Counted from the stretch's first letter, positions 43,757 to 52,964 are shown. The stretch is 64,000 nucleotides of DNA from Acidovorax sp. sic0104 (GCF_019219095.1 NZ_JAHUWH010000001.1:1-64000); one strand, 5' to 3'. Notes: generated from the sequence alone by a model not told the origin. Made by a program: numbers and translations.

Positions 43757-45361
43757 TCAGGGACGCACGGTGGCTGCCGCTTCGCTGCCCTCGCCCGCGT
43801 TCAGGCGCTGCTCCAGCGCCTTGAGCACCGGCTCGATCTGCGCGCCCACGCGGATCTGCGGGTTGGAGAAGCCGTCGGCCTTGCCCGCCTCCACCTCGCG
43901 CTGCTGGATCAGCGGCACGGCCTTGGCGAACGCGTCGGTGAAGGAGCGGGTCTGGCGCAACTGCTCGTTGAACACCGCGCGGCCGAAGAACGTGAGCTCG
44001 GACAGCCTGCCGCAGCCGTACGAGGTGTGCGTGGCATCGGCCGCCGTCATGATGAGCGTGGCATCGGTGGCCAAAGGGTCGATCCACCCGCCCGAGAAGC
44101 AGGCCGACACGGCGATCACGCGGTGGCGGATGCCGGCATCGTCCAGCGACGCGCGCAGCATCTCGGGCGTGACGGGCTCCACCTCCAGCGGCCAGTGCGA
44201 TGCCGCCAGTTCGTGGTTGCGCGCGCCGTGCGATGTCATGTAGACCACCAGCACATCTTCCTCGCGGTCCATGCGCTCGGCCAGGGCCTGCACGGCACGC
44301 TGCAGGTTCTGCGGCGTGGCCCACAGGTGGGTCCCGGCGGTTTCTGCGTGGTTGAGCAGATGCAGCACGCGGCCGTCGGCGTCAAAGCGCTCCTTGAGCA
44401 GCGTGCTGACCATGGTGCTCTCACGGCGGAAGACCTCCTCGCTGGCGTAGGGGGCGAAGACGAGGCCGTAGACATCGGCCACGCCGGGCCGCTCGGGCGC
44501 CAGGGCCTGCTCCTGCTGCGGCCACAGTGCCTGCTGGGCTTCAAAGACAGCTTGCGACAGGTGCAGGCGTGCCGGCTCCGGAGCGGAGCCCTGGGCTGCG
44601 GCGACGGCTTCGGTGTCCAACTCCCAGGGTCGGTCGGGAAACTGCCAGGTCCCCAGGGCCGCCAGGCCCACCAACCCGGCGGCAAAGACCGCTGTGCGCA
44701 TGCGCGAGCGGATGAAACGTGCACTCACCACGACCACCGCCGCCAGCAGCCACGCGAACAGCGGGATGTACAGCGCCCACATCACCCATCCGGCGATCTG
44801 CCCCTGCCAGGTCTGCGGCCTTTGCGCCGCCCAGCCCAACAGACCATGCATGAGCAGTGTGGGGACCATGGGCGCCCAGGTGGAGAGTGCGAACCACGCC
44901 GCCAGGCCGCCCGAAGGTTCGGGGCTTGCAGCCCCTGGTGCCGCTGCCTGTTCCCGCAGCGCCGGGGCCATGGCCCACCACGCAAACCACAGCAGCGCCA
45001 GCGTTGTCCAGTACGGAATCAGCCAGCCTCGCAGGTTGAACTGCGCGGGACCCACGATCTCCAGGCGGGCGACGGCCGTCAGCAGCGCGCCACTGGCCAG
45101 CGCCAGCACCACCAGTTGCCAGGGCGTGGGCGCCGCCGTGCCGGTGCGGGGTCTCAGGAACAACCCGGCGCGCAAGCCTTCGCGGACCCAGTCCCAGAGG
45201 GACAGGCGGGCAGAGCCCGCAGGCCCGCCACCCGGGGTGTCAGCAAGCGCCCCGGGCACAGTGGGCTGTCCGCTCAGCGGCACTTCGATCTCTCCGGGCA
45301 CAGGGCCCCACTGGCTGGGCAAGGTGTCGGCCCAGCCGCCATGCACTTGTCGGTCTTTCAT
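43757..45361 (-). CDS. Membrane-anchored C13-family (legumain-like) cysteine peptidase
   Basis: A 534-residue protein. Several membrane helices (about 82-100, 115-132, 155-175, 190-212, 223-240) precede a periplasmic or cytoplasmic peptidase domain with His378 in VVYMTSHGARN and Cys421 in VIAVSACFSGGW, the clan CD dyad of family C13. The ATG at 45361 is used because upstream codons of the same frame overlap the fdhD region. It shares the clan of the caspase at 21775 but has no EAD domain. Bacterial C13 peptidases are poorly studied; the substrate is unknown. Confidence 0.85.
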   Translation of the reverse strand: MKDRQVHGGWADTLPSQWGPVPGEIEVPLSGQPTVPGALADTPGGGPAGSARLSLWDWVREGLRAGLFLRPRTGTAAPTPWQLVVLALASGALLTAVARLEIVGPAQFNLRGWLIPYWTTLALLWFAWWAMAPALREQAAAPGAASPEPSGGLAAWFALSTWAPMVPTLLMHGLLGWAAQRPQTWQGQIAGWVMWALYIPLFAWLLAAVVVVSARFIRSRMRTAVFAAGLVGLAALGTWQFPDRPWELDTEAVAAAQGSAPEPARLHLSQAVFEAQQALWPQQEQALAPERPGVADVYGLVFAPYASEEVFRRESTMVSTLLKERFDADGRVLHLLNHAETAGTHLWATPQNLQRAVQALAERMDREEDVLVVYMTSHGARNHELAASHWPLEVEPVTPEMLRASLDDAGIRHRVIAVSACFSGGWIDPLATDATLIMTAADATHTSYGCGRLSELTFFGRAVFNEQLRQTRSFTDAFAKAVPLIQQREVEAGKADGFSNPQIRVGAQIEPVLKALEQRLNAGEGSEAAATVRP

Positions 45362-45431
45362 GCGCGCATCATGCCATCGGCGCATGACCGCGCTGCAGGC
45401 CTCGGTGCTCTGCCGAAATGGCGGCCGGAAA

Positions 45432-46382
45432 CTAGGGCAGTGCCACGATCCCTGGACCCGGCGCAACGGCCGGCGCCTGGGCGATGTCGGGCTGCAGCAC
45501 CAGCCGCTCGGCCCCGCTGTAGCAGACGAAGCGCCGGTTGGTCGCCCGCCCGATGGCGCACAGGCCCAGCTGCTGCGCCACGGCATGGCCCATCTGCGTC
45601 ATGCCACTGCGCGACACCACGATGGGCACGCCCATCTGGGCCGACTTGATGACCATTTCGCTGGTGAGGCGGCCCGTGGTGTAGAAGACCTTGTCGGCGC
45701 CTGACATGGGTTCGGGAGACGCTGCCTGCTGCAAGCCATCGCCAGACGGCACAGGGCCTGGTGCTGCGTTCATCCACATCCAGCCCGCGATGGTGTCGAT
45801 GGCGTTGTGCCGCCCCACGTCCTCCACGAAAGTGAGCAACTCCTCCCCCTGGAACAGCGCGCAGCCATGCACCGAGCCGGCGGACTTGTACGTGCTCTCC
45901 TTCAGGCGAATCGCATTGACGATGCCATACAGCTGGGCCTGCGTGAGACGCGCCTCGGGCAGCACGATGCGGTCCACCTCGTCCATCAAGCCGCCGAACA
46001 CGCTGCCCTGCCCGCAACCGGTGGTCACCACCTTGCTGGCGGTGCGTTCCTCGATGCGATCGATGCCGTGGCGGGTGCGCACCGCGGCGGCATGCACGTC
46101 CCAGTCGACGGTGATGGACTCGATGTCGAACACCGACTCGACCAGCCGCTGATTGCGCAGGTAGCCCAGCACCAGCAGTTCGGGGTGGGCGCCCAGGGTC
46201 ATCAGCGTGACCAGCTCGCGCTTGTCCACATAGACGGTGAGCGGGCGTTCCGCAGGAATGGAGACCTGCTCGCGTTCACCCAGCTCATTGACGACCTCGA
46301 CGCCATGGGTCAGGGGTGCCTGCGCGCGGGTGAGACGGGGCAGGGCCAGGGGAGCGGAATCCGGTGAAGCGCTGGAGGTCAT
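45432..46382 (-). CDS. fdhD: Formate dehydrogenase accessory sulfurtransferase FdhD, single-Cys type
   Basis: A 316-residue FdhD. It transfers sulfur to the bis-MGD cofactor so that formate dehydrogenase becomes active. Landmarks are ERPLTVYVDKRELVTLMTLG, TSEMVIKSAQMGVPIVVSRS, FVEDVGRHNAIDTIAGW, and the mobile-loop cysteine in VVTTGCGQGSVFG. The usual CxxC is reduced to a single Cys here, unlike the second fdhD at 56293. An Ala/Pro/Gly insertion (NAAPGPVPSGDGLQ) interrupts the core. It lies downstream of the FDH-N type operon and is the likely partner of that enzyme. Confidence 0.92.
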   Translation of the reverse strand: MTSSASPDSAPLALPRLTRAQAPLTHGVEVVNELGEREQVSIPAERPLTVYVDKRELVTLMTLGAHPELLVLGYLRNQRLVESVFDIESITVDWDVHAAAVRTRHGIDRIEERTASKVVTTGCGQGSVFGGLMDEVDRIVLPEARLTQAQLYGIVNAIRLKESTYKSAGSVHGCALFQGEELLTFVEDVGRHNAIDTIAGWMWMNAAPGPVPSGDGLQQAASPEPMSGADKVFYTTGRLTSEMVIKSAQMGVPIVVSRSGMTQMGHAVAQQLGLCAIGRATNRRFVCYSGAERLVLQPDIAQAPAVAPGPGIVALP

Positions 46383-46464
46383 GCAAGGACTATACGCAGG
46401 CGATCGGCGCGCTGCGGCGCAGGGCCTGCTGCCGCGCACCGCAAGCCGCGGCAGCAGGCCGCCC

Positions 46465-46878
46465 TCAGGGCTTCGGCGCCGACGCAGCCGCTGCAGGCGT
46501 GGCCGTGCTGGGTGGGCTGCTGGCCGTGCCCGGCGGCGAATGCGCGCCGGAGGCTTCGAGCGGCTTGGCCTCGGGCGGCGTGTAGGCGAATGGCCCCGGG
46601 TCGGCGCAGGCTGCGCCGGTGCCTGCAGCCGGTTTGGCGGCAGGCGTGGTCTTGCGGTAGTGGGCGGCCACCTTGTCCTGCGCAAGGCAGAGCTTGTAGT
46701 TGTCCACCTTGCCCGCCCATGCGGTCTTGGCCGCAGCCTCCGCCGCTTTGGCGGCCGCCTCGGGAGACGGCGGCGGCAACTTTGCCAGAGCGATGCTGGT
46801 AGCGCCGGTGGCACACAAGGCCAGCGCCAGGGTGCGGATGCGGTGGATCGTCGTCATCGTCATCATGGGGAGCCTCAT
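46465..46878 (-). CDS. Small exported hypothetical protein downstream of FDH gamma
   Basis: A 137-residue protein with a signal peptide (IRTLALALCATGATSIALA) and a mature part with two Cys (NYKLCLAQDKVAAHYRKT, GAACADPGPFAYTPPEAK), ending in an Ala/Pro/Ser-rich tail. No named family recognised. The gene starts 2 bases after the FDH gamma stop, so it belongs to the operon and may be a periplasmic accessory to the dehydrogenase. ATG at 46866 is an alternative start. Confidence 0.65.
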   Translation of the reverse strand: MRLPMMTMTTIHRIRTLALALCATGATSIALAKLPPPSPEAAAKAAEAAAKTAWAGKVDNYKLCLAQDKVAAHYRKTTPAAKPAAGTGAACADPGPFAYTPPEAKPLEASGAHSPPGTASSPPSTATPAAAASAPKP

Positions 46879-46879
46879 G

Positions 46880-48106
46880 TCATGCCTGAGCGGGCTTGCC
46901 ACCGGCCGCTGCCGCCGAGGCGGCTGCATCGGAAGTGCCTGGGGTGCTGCGCTGCCGCGGGATCTTGCCGGCCTCTATGTCGTCGTACCAGAGCTCGTGG
47001 TGTTCCTTGGCCCAGGTCTCGTCCACGTAGCCGGTCTTCATGGCCTTGTAGGCACCGCGCATGCCGATGGTGCCCATGTAGATATGGCCCAGGAACATCA
47101 TCATCATCACCACCGTGGCCACGGCGTGCACCATGTGGGCGATCTGCATGGTGCCGCGCTCGTAGATGAGCCCGGGGATGAGCTTGTCCAGCACCAGACC
47201 CGAGGCAACGACAATGGCGCCCAGGCCCAGCACGCCGGCCCAGAAGACGATCTTCTCCCCCGCGTTGAATCGGTGCGAAGGCACCTCCTGCCCGGACAGC
47301 ATGCCGCCGCCCTTGGCAAGCCAGGCGATGTCTTCGCGCCGGGGCAGGTTGTCCTTCAGGAAGGTGAAGAACACGATCACCAGCGACACGGCGAACAGCG
47401 GCCCGGCAAAGTTGTGCACGTTCTTGAGCACATAGGCCAGCCAGCCGAAGAGCGTGGCGCCCATGATGGGCAGCAGGAAGAACTTGCCGAACGCCATCAC
47501 GATGCCCGACACCGCCAGCGCCACGAAGGCGATCGCGTTGGCCCAATGGGCCGAGCGCTCGAACGGGGTGAAGCGCTCGATCTTGCGGCCCGTCTCGGCG
47601 CCATGCAGTTCAATGGTGCCCTTGCGCCAGTAGAACAGCGCAATGGCGCCCACCACGATGAGCAGCAGCGAGCCGCCGTACGGGATGATCCACTGGTTGC
47701 GCACCTGCCGCCAGGCCTCGCCCGCATTGGTCACGCGCGAGCCCGGGTACTGCACGAAGGGCTGGATGAGGTTGCCCGCCTCGGGCGCCTGGCTCTTGGG
47801 CAGGCTGCTGGTGCCTGTCACGCCCTGCCCCACCTGTCGCCACATCGGCGCGTTGTTGCCGGGTTGCACCTTGGCGCGCTCGCCGTTGGTCTGCTCCAGG
47901 TACTTGGGATCGGCGCTGGCGTCCGGCTTGACCTCGAAGATGTTCTGGCTCTGGATGCCACCCGGGGCCTGCGGGGCCGCCGTGGCGGGTGCAGCGGCGG
48001 CTGCGGGCGCGGATGCGGCATCCGCCGCGGCGGCCGGGACCTGCGCCGCCGCCGGCCCCCACGCCAGGCCGGCCGCCAAAGCCATTGACCACAGGATGTG
48101 TTGCAT
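46880..48106 (-). CDS. Formate dehydrogenase gamma subunit (cytochrome b556)
   Basis: A 408-residue membrane subunit that passes electrons from the beta subunit to quinone. Signal peptide (LWSMALAAGLAWGPAAAQVP) and an unusual 130-residue periplasmic Ala/Pro-rich extension precede the four-helix cytochrome b core (ERSAHWANAIAFVALAVSGI, YVLKNVHNFAGPLFAVSLVI, MQIAHMVHAVATVVMMMMFL). The haem His ligands lie in these helices. ATG at 48106 is preferred to the GTG at 48118, which lies in the preceding gene. Fourth in the FDH operon. Confidence 0.93.
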   Translation of the reverse strand: MQHILWSMALAAGLAWGPAAAQVPAAAADAASAPAAAAAPATAAPQAPGGIQSQNIFEVKPDASADPKYLEQTNGERAKVQPGNNAPMWRQVGQGVTGTSSLPKSQAPEAGNLIQPFVQYPGSRVTNAGEAWRQVRNQWIIPYGGSLLLIVVGAIALFYWRKGTIELHGAETGRKIERFTPFERSAHWANAIAFVALAVSGIVMAFGKFFLLPIMGATLFGWLAYVLKNVHNFAGPLFAVSLVIVFFTFLKDNLPRREDIAWLAKGGGMLSGQEVPSHRFNAGEKIVFWAGVLGLGAIVVASGLVLDKLIPGLIYERGTMQIAHMVHAVATVVMMMMFLGHIYMGTIGMRGAYKAMKTGYVDETWAKEHHELWYDDIEAGKIPRQRSTPGTSDAAASAAAAGGKPAQA

Positions 48107-48114
48107 GGCGGGCC

Positions 48115-48363
48115 TCACTTCGCGGTGGTGCGCGAGTACTCGTTCTGGCCGTACTGCTGGCGCGCCTTGAGCTGCGCCTCCCAGCTGGCCTTGTCACCCG
48201 CCTTCCAGCCCGGCTGCGTGAAGGAGCTTCCCGTGCCGGCGTAGGGTGCCGCATCGCTGCGAATGCCGGCGCCGGTTTGCGGCTTCTCGCCGCAAGCCGC
48301 CAGCGCCGTCAGGGCCACGGCGGCAGCGGCGAGCCCCCAGGTACGTTGCGCCATCTTCATCAT
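48115..48363 (-). CDS. Small lipoprotein encoded between FDH beta and gamma
   Basis: An 82-residue lipoprotein. The signal ends in LTALAACGEKPQTG (lipobox AAC). The mature part is polar with PGWKAGDKASWEAQLKARQQ and YGQNEYSRTTAK. The ATG at 48363 overlaps the beta stop (ATGA) and the stop runs into the gamma start region, so it is embedded in the FDH operon. It may anchor or mature the periplasmic complex. Known to recur at this spot in betaproteobacterial FDH operons by my recollection; function unassigned. Confidence 0.75.
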   Translation of the reverse strand: MMKMAQRTWGLAAAAVALTALAACGEKPQTGAGIRSDAAPYAGTGSSFTQPGWKAGDKASWEAQLKARQQYGQNEYSRTTAK

Positions 48364-48977
48364 GACTTGCCCCCCGCCGGCTGGCCGGCCTGCTGCGAGC
48401 CGTAGGCCGTGCCCCAGCCCCACACCTCGGCGCCCTTGCCGCGCTGGACCACCCGGTTGCGGAAGATGTCGGCCACCACGTCGCCATCGCCAGCGAGCAG
48501 CGCCTTGGTGGAGCACATCTCGGCGCAGGCGGGCAGCTTGCCCTCGGCCAGGCGGTTGCGGCCGTATTTGTCGAACTCGGCCTGGCTGCCGTGGGCCTCG
48601 GGGCCACCGGCGCAGAAGGTGCACTTGTCCATCTTGCCGCGCACGCCGAAGGTGCCGCTGGACGGGAACTGTGGCGCGCCAAAGGGGCAGGCATAGCTGC
48701 AGTAGCCGCAGCCGATGCACACGTCCTTGTCGTGCAGCACCACGCCCTCTTCGGTGCGGTAGAAGCAGTTGACGGGGCAGACGGCCATGCACGGCGCATC
48801 GCTGCAGTGCATGCAGGCCACCGAGATGGATTTTTCGCCGGGCACCCCGTCGTTGAGCGTGACCACGCGGCGGCGGTTCACGCCCCAGGGCACCTCATGC
48901 TCGTTCTTGCAGGCGGTGACGCAGCTGTTGCACTCGATGCAGCGCTCGGCGTCGCAGATGAATTTCATTCGTGCCAT
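48360..48977 (-). CDS. Formate dehydrogenase beta (iron-sulfur) subunit
   Basis: A 205-residue protein carrying four [4Fe-4S] cluster motifs: CDAERCIECNSCVTACKNEH, CMHCSDAPCMAVCPVNC, CIGCGYCSYACPFGAP and a last set in CTFCAGGPEAHG with CAEMCSTKALLAG. It wires electrons from the alpha subunit to the cytochrome b. It lacks the C-terminal membrane helix of FdnH, so it is anchored by other subunits. Starts 25 bases after the alpha stop. Confidence 0.95.
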   Translation of the reverse strand: MARMKFICDAERCIECNSCVTACKNEHEVPWGVNRRRVVTLNDGVPGEKSISVACMHCSDAPCMAVCPVNCFYRTEEGVVLHDKDVCIGCGYCSYACPFGAPQFPSSGTFGVRGKMDKCTFCAGGPEAHGSQAEFDKYGRNRLAEGKLPACAEMCSTKALLAGDGDVVADIFRNRVVQRGKGAEVWGWGTAYGSQQAGQPAGGKS

Positions 48978-49002
48978 GTCGTGTCTCCTGGGCGCTGCGC
49001 AA

Positions 49003-51969
49003 TCAAGCGCGTTCCACGTTGCAGATCGTGGTCTTGGTTTCTTGCATCATGGTCACGCTGTCGTAGCCATACGTGGTCGCCGTGTTCACGGCCTCGCCGC
49101 GCACGATGGGCGCTGCGCCCTTGGGGTAGTACGCGAGCATGTCCGCGCCCTGCCAGCGCCCCGAGAAGTGGAAAGGCATCCACACGGTGTCGGGCGCAAC
49201 GCGCTCGGTGACCAGCGCCTGCACGTTCAGGCGCGCACCGGTGGGCGAGCTCAGCCACACGCGCTCGCCGTTGCGGATGCCGCGGTCGGCCGCCGTCTTC
49301 GGGTTGATCTCGACGAAGGACTCCTGCTGCAGCTCGGCCAGCCAGGGGTTGGAGCGGGTTTCCTCGCCGCCGCCTTCGTACTCGACCAGGCGGCCCGAGC
49401 TGAGGATGAGCGGGAACTTCTCGTGCACCTTGTCGGCGATGTTCTTCTCCTGCACGCTCTTGTACAGGGTGGGCATGCGCCAGAAGGCCTTCTTGTCGTC
49501 GTGCGTGGGGTACTTGGCCATCAGCTCCGGCTTGGTGCCGTACAGCGGCTCGCGGTGCTGCGGGATGGCGTCGGGGAAGTTCCATACCACCGCCCGCGCC
49601 TTGGCATTGCCAAAAGGGTGGCAGCCGTGCTTCATGGCCACGCGGATGATCGCACCCGTCGGGTCGGTCTTCCAGTTCTTTCCTTCGGCCTTGGCCTTCT
49701 CGGCGTCCGACAGGTCGTCCCACCAGCCGAGCTTCTTGAGCAGCACATGGTCGAACTCGGGGTAGCCCGTGGTGATCTCGCTGCCCAGCGAGAACGATCC
49801 GTCCTCGGCCAGCAGGTTCACGCCATCCTTCTCGACACCGAAGTTGGCGCGGAAGTTGCCGCCGCCGTCCATCACGTGCTTGGAGGTGTCGTACAGGTTG
49901 GACGAGCCGGGGTGCTTGAGCTCGGGCGTGCCGTAGCAGGGCCAGGGCAGGCCGAAGTAGTCGCCCGTGAAGTCGTAGCCCGTCTCCTTGTCCTTGCCGC
50001 CCTTGGCCTTCAGGGTCTTCACGTCGAACAGGTGCATGTTCTTCATGTGGGCCTTGAGCCGCTCGGGGCTCTGGCCCGTGTAGCCGATGGTCCACACGCT
50101 CTTGTTGATCTCGCGCAGGATGTCCTCGGGCACGGGCTCGTCCATGCCCTTGACCTTCTGCATCTTGTAGTTCTTGGACAGCTCGGCGGCGAAGCCCAGC
50201 TTCTCGGCGAACTGGTGCATGATCATGTGGTCCGAGCGGCTCTCCCACAGCGGCTCGATCACCTTCTCGCGCCATTGCAGCGACCGGTTGGACGCGGTGC
50301 ACGAGCCGCTGGTCTCGAACTGCGTGGCCGCGGGCAGCAGGTACACAGCGCGGTTCGGATTCAAATCTTCGGCCTTGCCGGGCATGGCGGCCATCGCGGC
50401 GGTGGCGGAGGGGTAAGGGTCCACCACCACCAGCAAATCCAGCTTGTCCATCGCGCGCTTCATCTCGAGGCCGCGCGTCTGCGAGTTGGGCGCATGCCCC
50501 CAGAAGAACACACCGCGCAGGTTGGAGTCCTGGTCGATGAGCTCGTTCTTCTCCAGCACGCCATCGATCCAGCGCGACACGGTGATGCCGCTCTTGGTCA
50601 TCATCGCGGGCGACGAATACTTGGCCTTGATCCACTCGTAGTCCACGCCCCACACGGCCGCGAAGTGCTTCCACGAGCCTTCGGCCAGGCCGTAGTAGCC
50701 GGGCAGCGAATCGGGGTTGGGGCCCACGTCGGTCGCGCCCTGCACGTTGTCATGGCCGCGGAAGATGTTGGTGCCGCCGCCCGTCTTGCCCACGTTGCCC
50801 AGCGCCAGCTGCAGGATGCACGACGCGCGAACGATGGCGTTGCCGATGGTGTGCTGCGTCTGGCCCATGCACCACACCACGGTGCCGGGGCGGTGGGCGT
50901 TGAGCATGCTCGCCACCTTGAGCACCTGCGCCTCCTTCACGCCGCAGGCCTCTTCGACCTTGTCGGGGGTCCACTTGGCCAGGATCTCCTCGCGCACCTT
51001 GTCCATGCCGTAGACGCGGTCGTTGATGTACTGCTTGTCTTCCCAGCCGTTCTTGAAGATGTGGTACAGCAGACCGAAGAGGAAGGGAATGTCGGTGCCC
51101 GAGCGGATGCGCACATACTCGTCAGCCTTGGCTGCCGTGCGGGTGAAGCGGGGGTCCACCACGATCATCTTGCAGCCGGTTTCCTTGGCATGCAGCATGT
51201 GCAGCATGCTCACCGGGTGGGCCTCTGCCGCGTTGGAGCCGATGTACATCGCGACCTTGCTGTTTTGCATGTCGTTGTACGAATTGGTCATGGCCCCATA
51301 ACCCCAGGTGTTGGCCACGCCGGCCACCGTGGTGGAGTGGCAGATGCGCGCCTGGTGGTCGCAGTTGTTGGTGCCCCAGAAGCTCACGAACTTGCGCAGC
51401 AGATACGCCTGCTCGTTGTTGTGCTTGGACGAGCCGACGAAGTACACGCTGTCAGGGCCGCTGGCCTTGCGCAGCTCCTGCATCTTGGCGGTGATCTCGT
51501 TGAGCGCCGTGTCCCAGCTGATGCGCTCGTACTTGCCGTTCACCAGCTTCATGGGGTAGCGCAGGCGGTACTCGCCATGGCCGTGCTCGCGCAGCGCGGC
51601 GCCCTTGGCGCAGTGCGCACCCAGGTTGATGGGCGAGTCGAACACCGGCTCCTGGCGCACCCACACGCCGTTCTCGACCACGGCATCGACCGCGCAGCCC
51701 ACTGAGCAGTGGGTGCACACGGTGCGGCGCACTTCGATCTTGCTGTCGCCCAGGCCCACCTTGGCGCCTTCTGCGGCGTTGGATTTCTTGACCAGGGTGA
51801 GCTGCGACGCGGCAATGCCGACGCCGACACCCAGGCCCGAGCGACGCAGGAACGAGCGCCGGTCCATGGTGGGCAGGGCCTGCGACAAACCGCGGCGCAG
51901 GCTGTGAACGAAAGGAGAGGCAGGCGCGGCGCCCGGCGCAGCGTGCGGCGACTTCTTGGTGAGCAACAT
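49003..51969 (-). CDS. Formate dehydrogenase alpha (molybdo/tungsto) subunit, Cys active site
   Basis: A 988-residue catalytic subunit that oxidises formate to carbon dioxide with a bis-MGD cofactor. A twin-arginine motif (DRRSFLRRSG at about 36-45) marks folded export to the periplasm. The [4Fe-4S] ligands are in TVCTHCSVGC (Cys85, 88, 92) and GAHCAKGAA (Cys120). The residue that is selenocysteine in E. coli FdnG is Cys here, ARICHSTTV (about Cys210), so no SECIS element is needed. The C-terminal domain has SSGRLVEYEGGGEETRSNPW. Full length for the family. Confidence 0.96.
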   Translation of the reverse strand: MLLTKKSPHAAPGAAPASPFVHSLRRGLSQALPTMDRRSFLRRSGLGVGVGIAASQLTLVKKSNAAEGAKVGLGDSKIEVRRTVCTHCSVGCAVDAVVENGVWVRQEPVFDSPINLGAHCAKGAALREHGHGEYRLRYPMKLVNGKYERISWDTALNEITAKMQELRKASGPDSVYFVGSSKHNNEQAYLLRKFVSFWGTNNCDHQARICHSTTVAGVANTWGYGAMTNSYNDMQNSKVAMYIGSNAAEAHPVSMLHMLHAKETGCKMIVVDPRFTRTAAKADEYVRIRSGTDIPFLFGLLYHIFKNGWEDKQYINDRVYGMDKVREEILAKWTPDKVEEACGVKEAQVLKVASMLNAHRPGTVVWCMGQTQHTIGNAIVRASCILQLALGNVGKTGGGTNIFRGHDNVQGATDVGPNPDSLPGYYGLAEGSWKHFAAVWGVDYEWIKAKYSSPAMMTKSGITVSRWIDGVLEKNELIDQDSNLRGVFFWGHAPNSQTRGLEMKRAMDKLDLLVVVDPYPSATAAMAAMPGKAEDLNPNRAVYLLPAATQFETSGSCTASNRSLQWREKVIEPLWESRSDHMIMHQFAEKLGFAAELSKNYKMQKVKGMDEPVPEDILREINKSVWTIGYTGQSPERLKAHMKNMHLFDVKTLKAKGGKDKETGYDFTGDYFGLPWPCYGTPELKHPGSSNLYDTSKHVMDGGGNFRANFGVEKDGVNLLAEDGSFSLGSEITTGYPEFDHVLLKKLGWWDDLSDAEKAKAEGKNWKTDPTGAIIRVAMKHGCHPFGNAKARAVVWNFPDAIPQHREPLYGTKPELMAKYPTHDDKKAFWRMPTLYKSVQEKNIADKVHEKFPLILSSGRLVEYEGGGEETRSNPWLAELQQESFVEINPKTAADRGIRNGERVWLSSPTGARLNVQALVTERVAPDTVWMPFHFSGRWQGADMLAYYPKGAAPIVRGEAVNTATTYGYDSVTMMQETKTTICNVERA

Positions 51970-51981
51970 GGGGCGCCCCGG

Positions 51982-52194
51982 TCAGAGTTGGGTGGTCTTG
52001 TAGTACTGCTTCACATGGGCGGACAGGTGGTACCCGCCGCCCTTCTCCGGCGCCACGCGGGGGGGCTCGGACACTGCCGCATCTGGAGAGGGGGCCACCT
52101 GGGGAAGGGCCACCACGGCGGCCGCTGCGGCGCCGACGGTGGCGGCGCCGGCAAAGAAGCTGCGGCGCGAAGGTTGGGGCTGGCTGTTCTGCAT
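51982..52194 (-). CDS. Formate dehydrogenase region TAT-target protein
   Basis: A 70-residue protein with a twin-arginine signal (PSRRSFFAGAATVGAAAAAV) and a short mature part ending HLSAHVKQYYKTTQL. It matches the small 'formate dehydrogenase region TAT target' family, always encoded just upstream of this type of FDH alpha subunit. Probable role in assembly or export of the enzyme; no catalytic residues. Confidence 0.85.
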   Translation of the reverse strand: MQNSQPQPSRRSFFAGAATVGAAAAAVVALPQVAPSPDAAVSEPPRVAPEKGGGYHLSAHVKQYYKTTQL

Positions 52195-52331
52195 GTTTGT
52201 CTCCAGAATGGCTGGCAGCTATGAAATGCTGTTCATACAGTCTATGTCACTGAGTGCAACACTGCAATCGAGGCATACCAAGTTACTCATCTTTTATAGC
52301 GCTTCGCACAGACTGCGCGAGCGCCACGCGG

Positions 52332-52964
52332 TCAATCGAGCATGTCGAAGCCCTGCGCCTCCACCGCCGCGAAAGCCCGCGCGAAATGTGCTGTCGCAGC
52401 ATAAAATTTTGCTTGCGGGTGGGCTGCCAGGGCATCGCACAGCGCACCCACCCAGGGCTGCAGGTGCGTGGCAAAAAAGTCGCGCTGCGACGCCAGGTTG
52501 CACACCGCCACATCGTCGCCGGCGATCAGGTAGCGCATGACTTCGCACAGGTAGGCGATGTGGTCTTCGGTCTCGGGCATGGCCGCCTCATCGCGCGCAA
52601 GCCCCAGGCGGGCCAGGTCGGTACGCAGCCGGGCCAGGGGCTTCTCGTTCAAGAAGCCGCTCACGTAGTGCGATGCGTACAGGTACACCTCGGGCTTGCC
52701 CACGCCGCCGAACAGGCGGTCGAACTCCAGCGCAATGGCTGCTTCGTCCAGCGCACGCGCTGCGCCCACCAGCTGCTGCCAGGGCTCTTGTAAAAAGCCA
52801 CCCGCGGCCGGTGCCTCGGTCACCGCCACGCGCAATGCCGACAGCAGCTCTGGGCCGGGCGCCGCGTAGTACAGCTGCGACAGCAGGCCATACAGCTCGG
52901 CGCGCGCGGTTTCTTCGTCCAGCGCCGAGCTGCCGGCAGGGGTCATTGAAGGTTGAGCGCTCAC
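52332..52964 (-). CDS. TorD/DmsD-family molybdoenzyme chaperone
   Basis: A 210-residue all-helical chaperone. EETARAELYGLLSQLYYAAP, ALEFDRLFGGVGKPEVYLYA, SHYVSGFLNEKPLARLRTDL and PETEDHIAYLCEVMRYLIAG are the TorD signatures. It binds the TAT signal of the FDH alpha subunit until the cofactor is inserted. The GTG at 52964 overlaps the stop of the ferredoxin gene (GTGA) and is preferred to the ATG at 52946. A 137-base gap with no clear site precedes the TAT-target gene. Confidence 0.9.
   Translation of the reverse strand: MSAQPSMTPAGSSALDEETARAELYGLLSQLYYAAPGPELLSALRVAVTEAPAAGGFLQEPWQQLVGAARALDEAAIALEFDRLFGGVGKPEVYLYASHYVSGFLNEKPLARLRTDLARLGLARDEAAMPETEDHIAYLCEVMRYLIAGDDVAVCNLASQRDFFATHLQPWVGALCDALAAHPQAKFYAATAHFARAFAAVEAQGFDMLD

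Noticed and set aside
40453..43824. 1123-codon plus-strand frame over the globin and FtsX genes
   Set aside because: Antisense shadow of the permease; composition is unlike real protein.
43757..45361. C13 peptidase as part of the GTPase conflict system
   Set aside because: It is 21 kb away, lacks the EAD1 domain and sits among core genes.
46465..46878. Longer start (46929) for the small exported protein
   Set aside because: It would overlap the FDH gamma gene and lose the clear signal peptide context.
51330..51350. Selenocysteine in the FDH alpha subunit
   Set aside because: The position corresponding to Sec reads Cys (ARICHS); no in-frame TGA occurs in the coding region.
48769..51705. 978-codon plus-strand frame over FDH alpha
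   Set aside because: Antisense shadow of a confident gene.
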